This document shows positions 25,468 to 34,283 of a DNA stretch of 64,000 nt, piece after piece (the first letter of the stretch is position 1; each line of letters starts with the position of its first letter). The notes under the pieces were generated by a model that did not search any database, was not told the origin of the DNA, and saw only the letters and a list, made by a program, of their open reading frames with translations. The position numbers and the translations under genes are program-made. This DNA comes from Pseudanabaena sp. FACHB-1998. GTDB taxonomy: Bacteria > Cyanobacteriota > Cyanobacteriia > Pseudanabaenales > Pseudanabaenaceae. The stretch is taken from NCBI RefSeq assembly GCF_014696355.1, contig NZ_JACJQA010000051.1, positions 1 through 64,000 on the forward strand, given 5' to 3'.

Positions 25468-26202
25468 ATGAGCCAAATAAAGCTTGGATTTGATATAACT
25501 ATTATTGGTGATCCTACAGAATCAAGGGCTTTAGCTAAGGTTTTGAAATTAGAGAAACTAAATTTAGCAAAAGAAATCTATACATATCCATTAGATATTC
25601 TGCAAAGTCAAAAATCTGAATCAAACTTTCAAAACACAATCAAACAGACGAGATGGGTAATTCTGTTAGCTGATACTGATACATCTAATATTATTCAACT
25701 TATACACAGTTTAAGAAGTGATATTAAATGGGAAGGAGCCTTTATAGCTGTAGTCAGAAACAATAAACAAAAAGAAGAGCTAGAGTCTTCTAGCCTGTTT
25801 TTTCAAAGAGAATTTCGCCTTTATGGAGATGAAAACAGCTTCGGTCATGAAGTTGAATTTCGTCCTATTAAACTAGGTAACCTTGTTGAGACTATTAAAA
25901 AATCTATTCCTTGTGGATGGTCTCTTTGGAATGACACGTGGGGTTCTAAATCGGCACTGATACAGATATTAAATTATAAGCCATCATCTGGGATGATGAA
26001 TCCACTAGATAAACAAACTATATTAGAAAAAATTAAGAAGATTGATATCAAGCTACTTCCCCATGAATTTAAAGATCTAACTAGCCCAGTTGAATCCTTA
26101 AGAAATTTAGACAATATTACTGATGATTCTATCAATGAATTAAAATGCCGAATAAGTCAACTCCTTACCCCTAATCAAGATGTCCAATCAGATGCCAAAT
26201 AA
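25468..26202 (+). CDS. Receiver-like partner protein without phosphoacceptor site
   Basis: This protein of about 244 residues overlaps the downstream receiver gene by 23 bp. The first 125 residues alternate strands and helices like a CheY fold: FDITIIGDPTESRALAKVL, then TRWVILLADTDTSNIIQLIH and GAFIAVVRNN. The Asp, acidic-pocket and Lys signature of a working receiver is not complete. The second half is helical (IPCGWSLWNDTWGSKSAL; LDKQTILEKIKKIDIKLLP). A protein with the same layout precedes or follows receiver genes at 38162-38893 and 50777-51496. The role is probably regulation or binding of the neighbouring receiver. The ATG at 25468 is preferred to the TTG nine bases upstream. Confidence 0.5.
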   Translation: MSQIKLGFDITIIGDPTESRALAKVLKLEKLNLAKEIYTYPLDILQSQKSESNFQNTIKQTRWVILLADTDTSNIIQLIHSLRSDIKWEGAFIAVVRNNKQKEELESSSLFFQREFRLYGDENSFGHEVEFRPIKLGNLVETIKKSIPCGWSLWNDTWGSKSALIQILNYKPSSGMMNPLDKQTILEKIKKIDIKLLPHEFKDLTSPVESLRNLDNITDDSINELKCRISQLLTPNQDVQSDAK

Positions 26203-27655
26203 TCATAGCGAGATAAGAGATATAGAAGTTTTATTGGTAGAGGATGAGCCAAGCATTTGGGTTGTCTTGAGGGACTGGATTAAATCAGTTTTCGCTGGAG
26301 AGTACGAAGTTATCTTTTACCCAACGGACGAAGAGCATCATAGGGAGTTATGTTCTCTACGAGGAGGAATTGGCAATGCTGTTCGCGAAGAAATTGAGAG
26401 AAGAGGCAAAATAATCAAACATCGTCACTTATTACAAAAGGTATTAAAGTCGTATGAAGAGTTGGGTGAGATTGATCGTAAAGTTGAGAAAAATAAAGCA
26501 GATATATCATCACTAGAGGAAAACATATCGTCAGTAAAAAGTGAATTAGATACATTAAATGATGAAACTAACGCACAACCTATTAAACCAAATGAATTAG
26601 AGCAAATAATAGCGTCAAAAAGAGACGAATTAAATGAATTAGGAGAAAAATTAAAAAAATTAAACAAAAAAAATTTTGCAAGAAAAAAAACAGAAACTTC
26701 ACATCAAGAACTTAAAGAAGCTGGGCTTAATTTGACAGAAAGTGAGATAAAGGATTTTCTACAATATCAAAGATTTTCTCTGGCTCTTGTTGACATCAAC
26801 TTAAGTGAATCAAGCGCGTGTAATGGTCTTGACATTATTAGGTATTTATCACAAAATTGGGCTTGTAATGGTGCGCTTATAGTTAGTGCTTATAGGCATG
26901 ATCTATCAACTCCTCTGGACGATACCATAAAAACAAGTGCAAGAATGACTTCATTAGTGGATAGAATTGTACGAGACAATTTATTTCCAAGATCAAGAAT
27001 AGAAGAAATTAATAAGCCAGAAAACATGGATGTTAATGAGTTTAAGAAAAATCTTGATAATCGGCTTTACACTGGTTTTGTTAAGGACTTAGCAAAAGAT
27101 CTAATTTATTTGTTTGTTGAAAGAGATGAAAACAATTGTGATTCTATTAAGCAGATAACAATTAAATTTTTAACTATTCCAACATCTGTTGATATTAAAA
27201 TATCAACAAGCAAAACATACTTCAAGTTTCTTCAAAAACTTCTCAATAATTTAAAAGCAGGAAATAGGTGGATTTCTGGTGAAGAATATGATGTTCTCTA
27301 TAGTAGGGAGTATCGCACTGATGTAGGCAGAAATATTTCATTTGATATTGAAAAGTGCTTTGAGGGAGTTTACGGTAATGGGTTTAATAATATTTTTGAT
27401 GGCTTGAGAAATCTAATGAGTTTAGAAGAATTCAAGAAGGAGCTAGATGCGCCGTCTAAAGATAAGTTGATAAATATTTGGAAGGGACTATTACAAACCC
27501 AAATCAGGTTAGATGACGAGCAATTACCAGCAATTGTTAGCAGATATATTTCGGGGGGTAAATACGATCAATTGATTATTACTGGGACTAAAACAATAGG
27601 ATGGAGATTTTCAGATTTAGTTTTTATTGCTGATCCTTATTATCCAAAATCGTAA
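26180..27655 (+). CDS. Response-regulator-like protein with receiver split by a coiled coil
   Basis: This 491-residue protein starts with the receiver strand IEVLLVEDEPSIWVVL (acidic pair near Glu21/Asp22). The remainder of the domain appears only after a long charged coiled coil (about 90-185, for example DRKVEKNKADISSLEENISS). The phosphoacceptor strand then follows as LALVDINLSESSACNG with Asp205, and GALIVSAYRH supplies the switch Ser. The C-terminal 250 residues are an unrecognised helical effector. Receivers normally have 120 residues without such an insertion. It forms a two-gene module with the preceding receiver-like protein. It is followed by conjugation genes, not a kinase, so any phosphate donor must be elsewhere. 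Confidence 0.6.
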   Translation: MSNQMPNNHSEIRDIEVLLVEDEPSIWVVLRDWIKSVFAGEYEVIFYPTDEEHHRELCSLRGGIGNAVREEIERRGKIIKHRHLLQKVLKSYEELGEIDRKVEKNKADISSLEENISSVKSELDTLNDETNAQPIKPNELEQIIASKRDELNELGEKLKKLNKKNFARKKTETSHQELKEAGLNLTESEIKDFLQYQRFSLALVDINLSESSACNGLDIIRYLSQNWACNGALIVSAYRHDLSTPLDDTIKTSARMTSLVDRIVRDNLFPRSRIEEINKPENMDVNEFKKNLDNRLYTGFVKDLAKDLIYLFVERDENNCDSIKQITIKFLTIPTSVDIKISTSKTYFKFLQKLLNNLKAGNRWISGEEYDVLYSREYRTDVGRNISFDIEKCFEGVYGNGFNNIFDGLRNLMSLEEFKKELDAPSKDKLINIWKGLLQTQIRLDDEQLPAIVSRYISGGKYDQLIITGTKTIGWRFSDLVFIADPYYPKS

Positions 27656-27754
27656 TGTTGATCTAAGTACTTACAACAAAGTTCCTACAAGACTAGATGC
27701 TGTAGCACTGTTAGGCTGACGCTGAAACCTGTTGCATGATGTGTCCTAGTTTCT

Positions 27755-28150
27755 ATGGGTCAACTTATTTTCTTCCTATTTAATCTATATCTCCAATTGT
27801 TAGGACTTGCTATCAAAGTCCTTATTTGGCTAGTTAGAAATCCTGGATTTTGGTTGATTAGTCATCCATTCCAACTTTCTTGCGGTATTTTGGCGAGTTA
27901 TTTAGTCTTTCATAGCCCATTGATGCTAAATGGCTCTGGAGTAGTGATCATGGGATTTATGCTGGGCGCAAGCGTTGCTCACTTGCTCGATCAAACTGTG
28001 TTAGCTGATGCTATGGCAATTAAAGCGATCGCTTTTCCTATGGTCGGATTAGCGGCTGGTCTTACATTTACAAATTTGATTGAGCCACTTTTGCAAGCTG
28101 CGATCGCAATTTCCCTTGTGTTTGGTTGTAATCATCAGGCTCGTGCGTAA
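27755..28150 (+). CDS. Small polytopic membrane protein upstream of the coupling protein
   Basis: This 131-residue protein is almost entirely hydrophobic, with about four membrane segments: LFNLYLQLLGLAIKVLIWLV, WLISHPFQLSCGILASYLVF, VVIMGFMLGASVAHLLD and AMAIKAIAFPMVGLAAGLTF. It is not recognised as a named family. It precedes the VirD4/TraD-type gene by 38 bp and may supply membrane-anchoring segments that the coupling protein, which starts close to its P-loop domain, appears to have in reduced form. Confidence 0.5.
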   Translation: MGQLIFFLFNLYLQLLGLAIKVLIWLVRNPGFWLISHPFQLSCGILASYLVFHSPLMLNGSGVVIMGFMLGASVAHLLDQTVLADAMAIKAIAFPMVGLAAGLTFTNLIEPLLQAAIAISLVFGCNHQARA

Positions 28151-28188
28151 ACCCAGTCCATAAAGAGAAACAGTTCTTACTAAAAACT

Positions 28189-29640
28189 ATGAATAATAAA
28201 CAAGCCAATAAATCTAGCCATTCTACGTCAGCGATCGTGGTTTCCTCAGCCATGTCGGGAGCTATATTTGCAGCAATGTCATTTCCACAATACCTTTTGC
28301 ATTCAGCATTAGGTGGTACTGCTTTGGGGACAGTCACAGCAACTGTAATGAATGAGCGTCGCCGTAAGCATCTAAAAGGACGCGAAGTGATCGAAGATAA
28401 ATTTCCCAGTATCAAAAAATGCTTGCCATCTCATGCGCTAACAATGGCAGGTATTCCCTTTAATGAGTCTAAAAGTCTAAACAGTCTTGTATTGGGAAGA
28501 ACTGGTGCTGGTAAGACACAAGCAATTATGGAATTTCTCAACTCGGCGCGTAATCGTCCAGATATTCGTGTTGTAGTTCTAGATCGTGGAGCCGAGTATT
28601 TACAGGCTTTTTATCGACAAGACCGAGACCAAGTGTTTAATCCTAGTGATCTCCGTTCAGTTGGTTGGATGCATCGCCAAGAACGCTTTACCCCTCTTAA
28701 CATCGCTCAGGCATTAATTACGATGCCCAAAGAAACTAAAGATGAAATGTGGTACAAGACTGCACGCGTTTTACTAGTTGAGATTTGGCGCACCACTCGC
28801 AGCAACCGTGAAACATTACAAGTTTTGCGATCGCCTTTATCGGTAATTCGCGATCGTGTTGCAGGCACTCAAGCCGCACAGTCTTTTGACGATCCTAAGC
28901 TAGCTACTAGCGTGATGTTTACACTCAATGCAGCCTGTCATTTTTACGAATCACTAATGGATAGCGAACAGCAAATTAGTTTTTTTGATTACGGTGCAAG
29001 TGATCGTCCTGAATGGTTGTTTTTGCCCTTACTAGCGGGCAATGAAGAAACCTTTAAGCCTTTATATAGCATGGCATTTGACCTAATTATTCAGGGCATT
29101 CTTAGTCGTGGCGACAACAATAAAATGAAAACAATCATCATTATTGACGAACTGGGAGCATTACAAGAAATGCCCAGCCTCGATCGTTTGTTGTCTGAAG
29201 GTCGCAAGTCTGGTGGTAGTGCGATCATTGGGACTCAATCCCTTGCTCAAGTTGTTCAAGTTTATGGAAAAGAAGGGGCAGAAAATTTCTTACAAAATAC
29301 TTTTACAAAATTTATCTTCGGCTGTCCTAATCCTAATGATAGTGAGCAAATGGCTAAAGTGATTGGCAAGCAGGATGTTTGGGAAGAAGCTCATGCGGCT
29401 AATTATGATTGGAAAGGACAGCAATCAACAACACGATCATGGCAATCTCAGGAAAAAGATGTGGTCTCACCTAGCGAGATCCAAACACTTCCTGATTTGG
29501 AGGGCTATTGCGTGGTCGCAGATAGTATGCAGGTAAAGAAGTTTCGGATTCATCCCCGTGACTATGGCAAGTTTAATACAATTTTTATTCCCCATCCTCA
29601 ATCACAAGTAGATCCTTGGCAAGTGGATATTGGTTTGTAA
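28189..29640 (+). CDS. Type IV coupling protein, VirD4/TraD-like
   Basis: This 483-residue conjugative coupling ATPase delivers the relaxosome to the secretion channel. One or two membrane segments near residues 15-55 (AIVVSSAMSGAIFAAMSFP) precede Walker A GRTGAGKT at 103-110. Walker B is IIIIDELGAL with Asp320/Glu321, followed by the coupling-protein motif LLSEGRKSGGSAIIGTQSLAQV. The C-terminus HPRDYGKFNTIF fits TraD-type proteins. All ATPase residues are present. Its partners in transfer, the VirB-like genes, lie 7 kb to the left on the other strand and are broken. No relaxase is recognised in the window. Confidence 0.9.
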   Translation: MNNKQANKSSHSTSAIVVSSAMSGAIFAAMSFPQYLLHSALGGTALGTVTATVMNERRRKHLKGREVIEDKFPSIKKCLPSHALTMAGIPFNESKSLNSLVLGRTGAGKTQAIMEFLNSARNRPDIRVVVLDRGAEYLQAFYRQDRDQVFNPSDLRSVGWMHRQERFTPLNIAQALITMPKETKDEMWYKTARVLLVEIWRTTRSNRETLQVLRSPLSVIRDRVAGTQAAQSFDDPKLATSVMFTLNAACHFYESLMDSEQQISFFDYGASDRPEWLFLPLLAGNEETFKPLYSMAFDLIIQGILSRGDNNKMKTIIIIDELGALQEMPSLDRLLSEGRKSGGSAIIGTQSLAQVVQVYGKEGAENFLQNTFTKFIFGCPNPNDSEQMAKVIGKQDVWEEAHAANYDWKGQQSTTRSWQSQEKDVVSPSEIQTLPDLEGYCVVADSMQVKKFRIHPRDYGKFNTIFIPHPQSQVDPWQVDIGL

Positions 29641-29690
29641 TTCTATCGCTCAATTCCAACAGTTTTGCGACAAGATTAAATAGATAGTGT

Positions 29691-30683
29691 TTGGTATTTT
29701 TTGGGAAGGAAATTACTGGAGGTAATAGCCATGATCAATCACAACACCAAAAATCTGTCAGTTTTAAAGTTGGCGTAGGTAAATGGTGGAAAGAATTCAA
29801 ACAAATTATTGAATATATTAGGTGTGATATGAATAATCCAATTCACTATTCCCATGGAACAAAGCAGGAGCCTCTCAATGTCCATACTTGGAGCGATGAA
29901 GATGCTCAACAGATGCAGAAATTTCGTGATTCTTTGAACGAGAGTAAATTAGCTCAGTTTTCCGCTAAACAAGGGGAGGATTTTGGGCATCGTCATGTAG
30001 AGGATAATTTGGGCTATACGCCTGAGTTATTGGATGATGAGAAAGGAATTGCTCAAGGTCATGATGGAGTATACCGACATCCTAAAACCAACGAAATTGT
30101 GGTTATGGAGTTTAAGGGACAAGAATCGGGGCAAAGTGTAAAACAGCAAAATCCTAACTGGTCTTTGGATGTTTGCCAAGATATATTGTCGGGACGATCG
30201 CCTTACGGCAAGGCATCAGGTCAAGAAAAAGCGATCGCTGCTGAAATTCTCAAAGCATATGAACGTGGCGATCGCATTCGCTATGAAGTCGTACGGACAA
30301 AGGTTGAGAATGGCAAGATGCAAACCCAACTAGAGAAGCAGACCTATCTAGAAATGCCGATGGATGCAAAGCAGTTGGAGAGTCCTAAAATTGCTTCTAT
30401 TCGTAATCTCACTGAACAAATTTTAAAGCGGCGCGGTTGGGCTAAGGAAGATGGGGTGAGAATATTTGAGGGTAATGATTATCTGATTAAAAAGGAGGGT
30501 AACACGCTCACAATTGAAGCTAAGGATGGAAGGGGGGCAGTGTTGAAGTTAGATGGTCGCGATTTGCAAATCAATCAGCTATCCAAAGACGATATAGCAA
30601 GATTTCAAGCAGTTGAACAAACTTTTCAAACGCCCAATTTACAACAAGGGCAAGAGATCTCATCCTTGAGCTTAGGAAAGTAA
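29691..30683 (+). CDS. PD-(D/E)XK-like nuclease-fold protein of the conjugation region
   Basis: The central part (about 90-215) has a nuclease-like core: FSAKQGEDFGHRHVEDNLG, then HDGVYRHPKTNEIVVMEFKG. The D-x(n)-E-x-K pattern and a preceding Glu match the PD-(D/E)XK fold. The C-terminal 80 residues (NTLTIEAKDGRGAVLKLDGR; LSKDDIARFQAVEQTF) repeat a domain found in the proteins at 8025-9365. Such proteins are common next to TraD genes on cyanobacterial plasmids, but their role is unproven; DNA processing is a guess. The start is uncertain: the frame opens at 29691, while an ATG at 29829 with a weak AGGTG would remove 46 residues. Confidence 0.55.
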   Translation: MVFFGKEITGGNSHDQSQHQKSVSFKVGVGKWWKEFKQIIEYIRCDMNNPIHYSHGTKQEPLNVHTWSDEDAQQMQKFRDSLNESKLAQFSAKQGEDFGHRHVEDNLGYTPELLDDEKGIAQGHDGVYRHPKTNEIVVMEFKGQESGQSVKQQNPNWSLDVCQDILSGRSPYGKASGQEKAIAAEILKAYERGDRIRYEVVRTKVENGKMQTQLEKQTYLEMPMDAKQLESPKIASIRNLTEQILKRRGWAKEDGVRIFEGNDYLIKKEGNTLTIEAKDGRGAVLKLDGRDLQINQLSKDDIARFQAVEQTFQTPNLQQGQEISSLSLGK

Positions 30684-30782
30684 AGGCATTTTTGGATTAC
30701 TACAAAATAACAACAAGCATCAGTAATAGACCCATTGTAAAGTCGGTATCACAACTAAATTATGCGAAGGAGGTTAAAACTG

Positions 30783-31898
30783 ATGCCAACAAATCCTAGT
30801 GACGGAGACAAGTACGGGCAAGGAAAGAATATAAAACTCTCACCTCAGCTAGTTTTATCACTCATGATTAATGGGTTGAGATGGTCTAGAGATTTAGTAT
30901 GGGTACCATCAAAAGACTTACATGGTACAGCTTATGTTTCTCCTGAGCTTAAATCTAATGCAAAGTTGGCTGCTGTAGTGTTGTCTTTAGCCAACATTCT
31001 AGATGCTTTCTTGAGTCAAGAAATCTTGGTTGCTGCGGCAGGGCCTATTTTTGGTACGTGCCTCAACTTCGGCTTAGTAGTTATCAAAAATGCTCTAGGG
31101 ACATTGGTAGTCAGGAAAAGGGAAGGCACTAGAGGGACTAGAATTGTATGTCTATGTGGTTTCTCTTCGCTCAACCTAATTTCCTGTCTAGTGTCTGCCC
31201 CTGGGACAGAAATGATGCTCAACAAATCGGGAATTGCTCAGTTCAAAGCACAGCAAATTTTTCTGGTCGTTGAAGATAATGCAGCCCGATTTCAGCCTCC
31301 TAGCACTACTAAATATCAAGAAGCAGTGAAAGAATGCGATACAGCAAAAGCTGATTTAAACAGGCTTGACGGTTTACCCACTACTGATCCTAATCGTGAC
31401 GCAGCTTATGTTCGCACTTATGGTATGCATCGCGAAAGAACCCAAAAATGGAATCTGGAAGAATCTGGAATTCCACGCTGTGTCAGATCTCAAATGCTGC
31501 TTGAAAAAGTGGAACAAGAGAAGCAGCAACATAAAGTTGCATTGGATTGGGATAACAAGTTGCTTAAGCGCTCTCAAATCAGTAATGACTTGATGTTTGT
31601 AAGGCAAGAATTTCCCAATCAGTATGCTCTTTATTTTGACAACAATGAGAATTTCAAGTCTGGCGTTGAAGCATTCTCAACTGCGAATTTCTCGTTTTTT
31701 GGCAAATTGTCTAAGGGTGATTTTGCTGGTGTTGCTTTAAGTCTATTGCTCGGTGGCATTAGCATTTCCACATCAATAGCTGCTTGCTTTCTGGTCGTTA
31801 CTTTTGCTAATAGCAGGGATGCAAAAATGTCACACAGTGAAGCTGCAAAAATGGAGATTCATCGCATTTTACATGAGCGTGGTCCAAATCCTGACTAA
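30783..31898 (+). CDS. Membrane protein of the conjugation region, unknown
   Basis: This protein of about 371 residues is not recognised. The ATG at 30783 is chosen because AAGGAGG lies nine bases upstream (inside the earlier in-frame ATG at 30762). It has hydrophobic stretches near residues 60-105 (AKLAAVVLSLANILDAFLSQ; VAAAGPIFGTCLNFGLVVI) and near the C-terminus (VALSLLLGGISISTSIAACF). A polar helical region with many charged residues (about 170-290) lies between them. This suggests a protein anchored at both ends with a central cytoplasmic or periplasmic domain. It lies within the run of conjugation-region genes. Confidence 0.45.
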   Translation: MPTNPSDGDKYGQGKNIKLSPQLVLSLMINGLRWSRDLVWVPSKDLHGTAYVSPELKSNAKLAAVVLSLANILDAFLSQEILVAAAGPIFGTCLNFGLVVIKNALGTLVVRKREGTRGTRIVCLCGFSSLNLISCLVSAPGTEMMLNKSGIAQFKAQQIFLVVEDNAARFQPPSTTKYQEAVKECDTAKADLNRLDGLPTTDPNRDAAYVRTYGMHRERTQKWNLEESGIPRCVRSQMLLEKVEQEKQQHKVALDWDNKLLKRSQISNDLMFVRQEFPNQYALYFDNNENFKSGVEAFSTANFSFFGKLSKGDFAGVALSLLLGGISISTSIAACFLVVTFANSRDAKMSHSEAAKMEIHRILHERGPNPD

Positions 31899-31907
31899 AA
31901 ATTTCAT

Positions 31908-31949
31908 AGGATTTCTCATTCTAATCACTTGATTAAACCGAGAAATCCT
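31908..31949 (+). terminator. Weak hairpin downstream of the membrane protein
   Basis: AGGATTTCTC (31908-31917) is complementary to GAGAAATCCT (31940-31949), with a further small internal stem (TAATCA/TGATTA). No T-run follows. It may attenuate transcription between 30783-31898 and the next genes. Confidence 0.35.
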
Positions 31950-31986
31950 TGGGTAAATCTTGAACTTGTATTTAGAGAAATTAATT

Positions 31987-32316
31987 ATGACAACCTCTTC
32001 TACTTCAAATTTTGACGATCCAGACTTTGTGAAACGCGCTCGCCGTGGTGATTATTCAGATAACTATGAACTCGTTAAAGCTGCTAACGATGCTTTTGAG
32101 AAAGAGCAAGCCCAGAACAAGCAAGACAATGTAGCAATTTCTTTAAAAAAAGGTATTAAACAAGTGAAGAAACTAGCAGCTACTATCATCAAAGCCACTG
32201 CAAGAGCATATCCTCACCTTGTGAAGCGAGATGCTCTAATCAAGGAGCGCGATCGCCTTCGTCAAGCCCACAAATTTAATCAACCTGAGAATCAAAACAG
32301 CAAAAATGGTAACTAG
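31987..32316 (+). CDS. Small basic hypothetical protein
   Basis: This protein of about 109 residues starts at the ATG at 31987 (a TTG at 31960 is possible but lacks a ribosome site). The sequence is charged and helical: FDDPDFVKRARRGDYSDNYE, then AISLKKGIKQVKKLAATIIK and a basic tail. There is no known domain. Its end overlaps the next gene by 11 bp, showing co-translation with the membrane protein that follows. It is probably a conjugation-region accessory gene. Confidence 0.45.
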   Translation: MTTSSTSNFDDPDFVKRARRGDYSDNYELVKAANDAFEKEQAQNKQDNVAISLKKGIKQVKKLAATIIKATARAYPHLVKRDALIKERDRLRQAHKFNQPENQNSKNGN

Positions 32317-33151
32317 CTTTTTTTTGGGAACTGCTCCCTTCGTTCTATTCGCCGCAATCACTTTTCTCTTAGTATCGCCAATCAGAGCGGTCGTTTCCGC
32401 AAACTTGATTGTGGCTTCCATTGGTCATGCTCTGTTGATCTGCACTGGTGTAATTGTCCTAGCTGCAATTCTCAGTGAAAATACTACTCAACCTGAGCGT
32501 TTGCCTAATCCCCATAGTTCATATCGTGGATTGAGAAGAGTTTTTTATAATTTGATCAACTTTATCAAGAGATTTCCCGTTTGGAATGTTATCTCTGTGG
32601 CATTATCTATTTTTATTACTGTATTTTGCGTATTGAGTAGTCAAGAGAGATTGAGTATATCTTTGTTAATTGGCTCCATTGTCTTACTTTCTTCCCTTGC
32701 AATTTGCTTCGGTGGTAAGGGAGGTTTATCAGGTATTCAGTATCTCTACTTCTTAATTCGTGACGCATGGTTAAGTTTACGGATTGTTTCTGAAAATTTA
32801 CAATTGTGGCTTCCCAGTCGTTTGTATAGAGTCGAAATTACCCTTCAAGAATATATAAATCTTGCTAATCAATACACAGGAGATGATCGCAATAAGCTTC
32901 CATTAGGTCCTTTCACTGAAGCTACACAGAGGGTCTTGGAAGTCTGGTATGGTTACAACCCATTTCCTTCAACGCCGCCAATTCATGCAACACCCATCAT
33001 TTCAGTAGATCGTATCGAGCCACCTAATCAGTCAGAATCGATGGAGACAGAGCAAAATTTCAATACATCAGAATCCGATCAACTCGGAGCTGATGAGTCT
33101 TTTTCTAATCCAGTTGATCGCCGCATTCGGGATGACGAGAGTGAAATTTAA
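32306..33151 (+). CDS. Polytopic membrane protein of the conjugation region
   Basis: This 281-residue protein has four or five membrane segments in its first 145 residues: FFLGTAPFVLFAAITFLLVS, ALLICTGVIVLAAIL, VISVALSIFITVFCVLSS and LIGSIVLLSSLAICFGG. A soluble C-terminal half ends in an acidic, Ser-rich tail (SESMETEQNFNTSESDQLGA). No family is recognised. Coupled by an 11-bp overlap to the small upstream gene and ended by a strong hairpin. Confidence 0.5.
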   Translation: MVTSFFLGTAPFVLFAAITFLLVSPIRAVVSANLIVASIGHALLICTGVIVLAAILSENTTQPERLPNPHSSYRGLRRVFYNLINFIKRFPVWNVISVALSIFITVFCVLSSQERLSISLLIGSIVLLSSLAICFGGKGGLSGIQYLYFLIRDAWLSLRIVSENLQLWLPSRLYRVEITLQEYINLANQYTGDDRNKLPLGPFTEATQRVLEVWYGYNPFPSTPPIHATPIISVDRIEPPNQSESMETEQNFNTSESDQLGADESFSNPVDRRIRDDESEI

Positions 33152-33216
33152 TTCAATTCAGCTTAGTGCTATGCGGCTGTAACGTCCTATAGCACTGGGC
33201 TGAATTGAATTTTATT
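33149..33216 (+). terminator. Strong hairpin terminator
   Basis: ATTCAATTCAGC (33151-33162) and AGTGCTAT (33165-33172) pair with ATAGCACT (33189-33196) and GCTGAATTGAAT (33199-33210), giving a long interrupted stem with a 16-base loop. TTTTATTG follows. It directly overlaps the end of the upstream stop codon. This is a convincing intrinsic terminator for the 27755-33151 transcription unit. Confidence 0.75.
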
Positions 33217-33264
33217 GTTCAGCTATCTAACTCATAAATTAACTTTTAAGGAGAATTGCATATT

Positions 33265-34131
33265 ATGTCATCGCTAACTAGTTCGAGAGTATCTGGCGTT
33301 GTTACAGGAACTGCGATAAGTGTAGGAGTTGCTGCAACAGGAATTTTGGCTAAACTGGCATTTGCTGGTTTTAGCGCTGCCGCTAATGCTGCTGTTAAGA
33401 CGATCGCGGCTTCATCCAACCACCAAGGTAAAGTGCTTGCCAACTCTGAGCTACGGCTCAAGCAATCTGCGATCGCTTCTCAAACACAAGTACAACTCAG
33501 TCAATATGGGTTAACTGGTATTGAAGCGCTTAAGGTTGAAACGTTCGCTACAGTTGTGAATACTGGCTATGCGATCGCCGATCAGCAGCAAGTCATGCAA
33601 AATGTTCAGCAGATCATCACTGCTTCTACTGTTCAGCAAGTAAATTCTCTCAGACAGCAATGCACGCAGGTGCTTGAAGCAAATAACAAACAGGTTTTAG
33701 TGCAGTCTCTAACGATTGCTTGTCAAAATGCTTCGCTGAAGACGGGTTTTTCGCAAATCACTACCCAAAATCGTCAAGGGAAGATTCGTGTGATTGCTAA
33801 AAACTATACGGGACAGGCTCTTGTCTCGGAGATTGATGTGGCTAATCAAGTTCAAATATCTACGGAAACGGTAGGTATCACTGATGGTTCTTGCAACGCA
33901 ATCATCGCGCAGTTCGAGAAGGCTCTGGAGGAAGAAGGCGTAATCCGTCAAGGTACTCCAGATCGCAAGTTTACTGGCGGTATTTGTAAGCTTAGTGCTA
34001 GCCAAGAATTTGCACGTAATGGTGTTGCGCCAAAACAAGCGGACTCTGACAAGACGGCAAAATCTACAAAGGCTAACGCTGAAGTTCCGCGCCGTCAGAC
34101 GCAGTCAGTAGAGAAGGCTCGTCAGCACTAA
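33265..34131 (+). CDS. Ala/Gln-rich hypothetical protein
   Basis: The ATG at 33265 is used (AAGGAG about 12 bases upstream; the frame opens at a TTG at 33256). The first 45 residues are Ala/Gly-rich and hydrophobic (GVVTGTAISVGVAATGILAK; LAFAGFSAAANAAVKTIAAS), which could be a membrane hairpin. The middle is a long amphipathic helical region rich in Gln (SQTQVQLSQYG; DQQQVMQNVQQIITAS). A C-terminal alpha/beta part includes QGKIRVIAKNYTG and ITDGSCNAIIAQFEKALEEE. It is not recognised. It precedes the AAA+ gene by 152 bp and may be its partner. Confidence 0.45.
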   Translation: MSSLTSSRVSGVVTGTAISVGVAATGILAKLAFAGFSAAANAAVKTIAASSNHQGKVLANSELRLKQSAIASQTQVQLSQYGLTGIEALKVETFATVVNTGYAIADQQQVMQNVQQIITASTVQQVNSLRQQCTQVLEANNKQVLVQSLTIACQNASLKTGFSQITTQNRQGKIRVIAKNYTGQALVSEIDVANQVQISTETVGITDGSCNAIIAQFEKALEEEGVIRQGTPDRKFTGGICKLSASQEFARNGVAPKQADSDKTAKSTKANAEVPRRQTQSVEKARQH

Positions 34132-34283
34132 TAAATCCTATGGCAGCTTTCAGGTTCTCTTAAACCCAAAACTGCTTTTGGCATACTCCAGAGTATCAAC
34201 AATGAATGCTTTGGAGTATTGGCATCAACAAGAAGTTAAAAGTTAAATAATTTCAAGAAATTAAACGTTGTACGGAGAAATCT

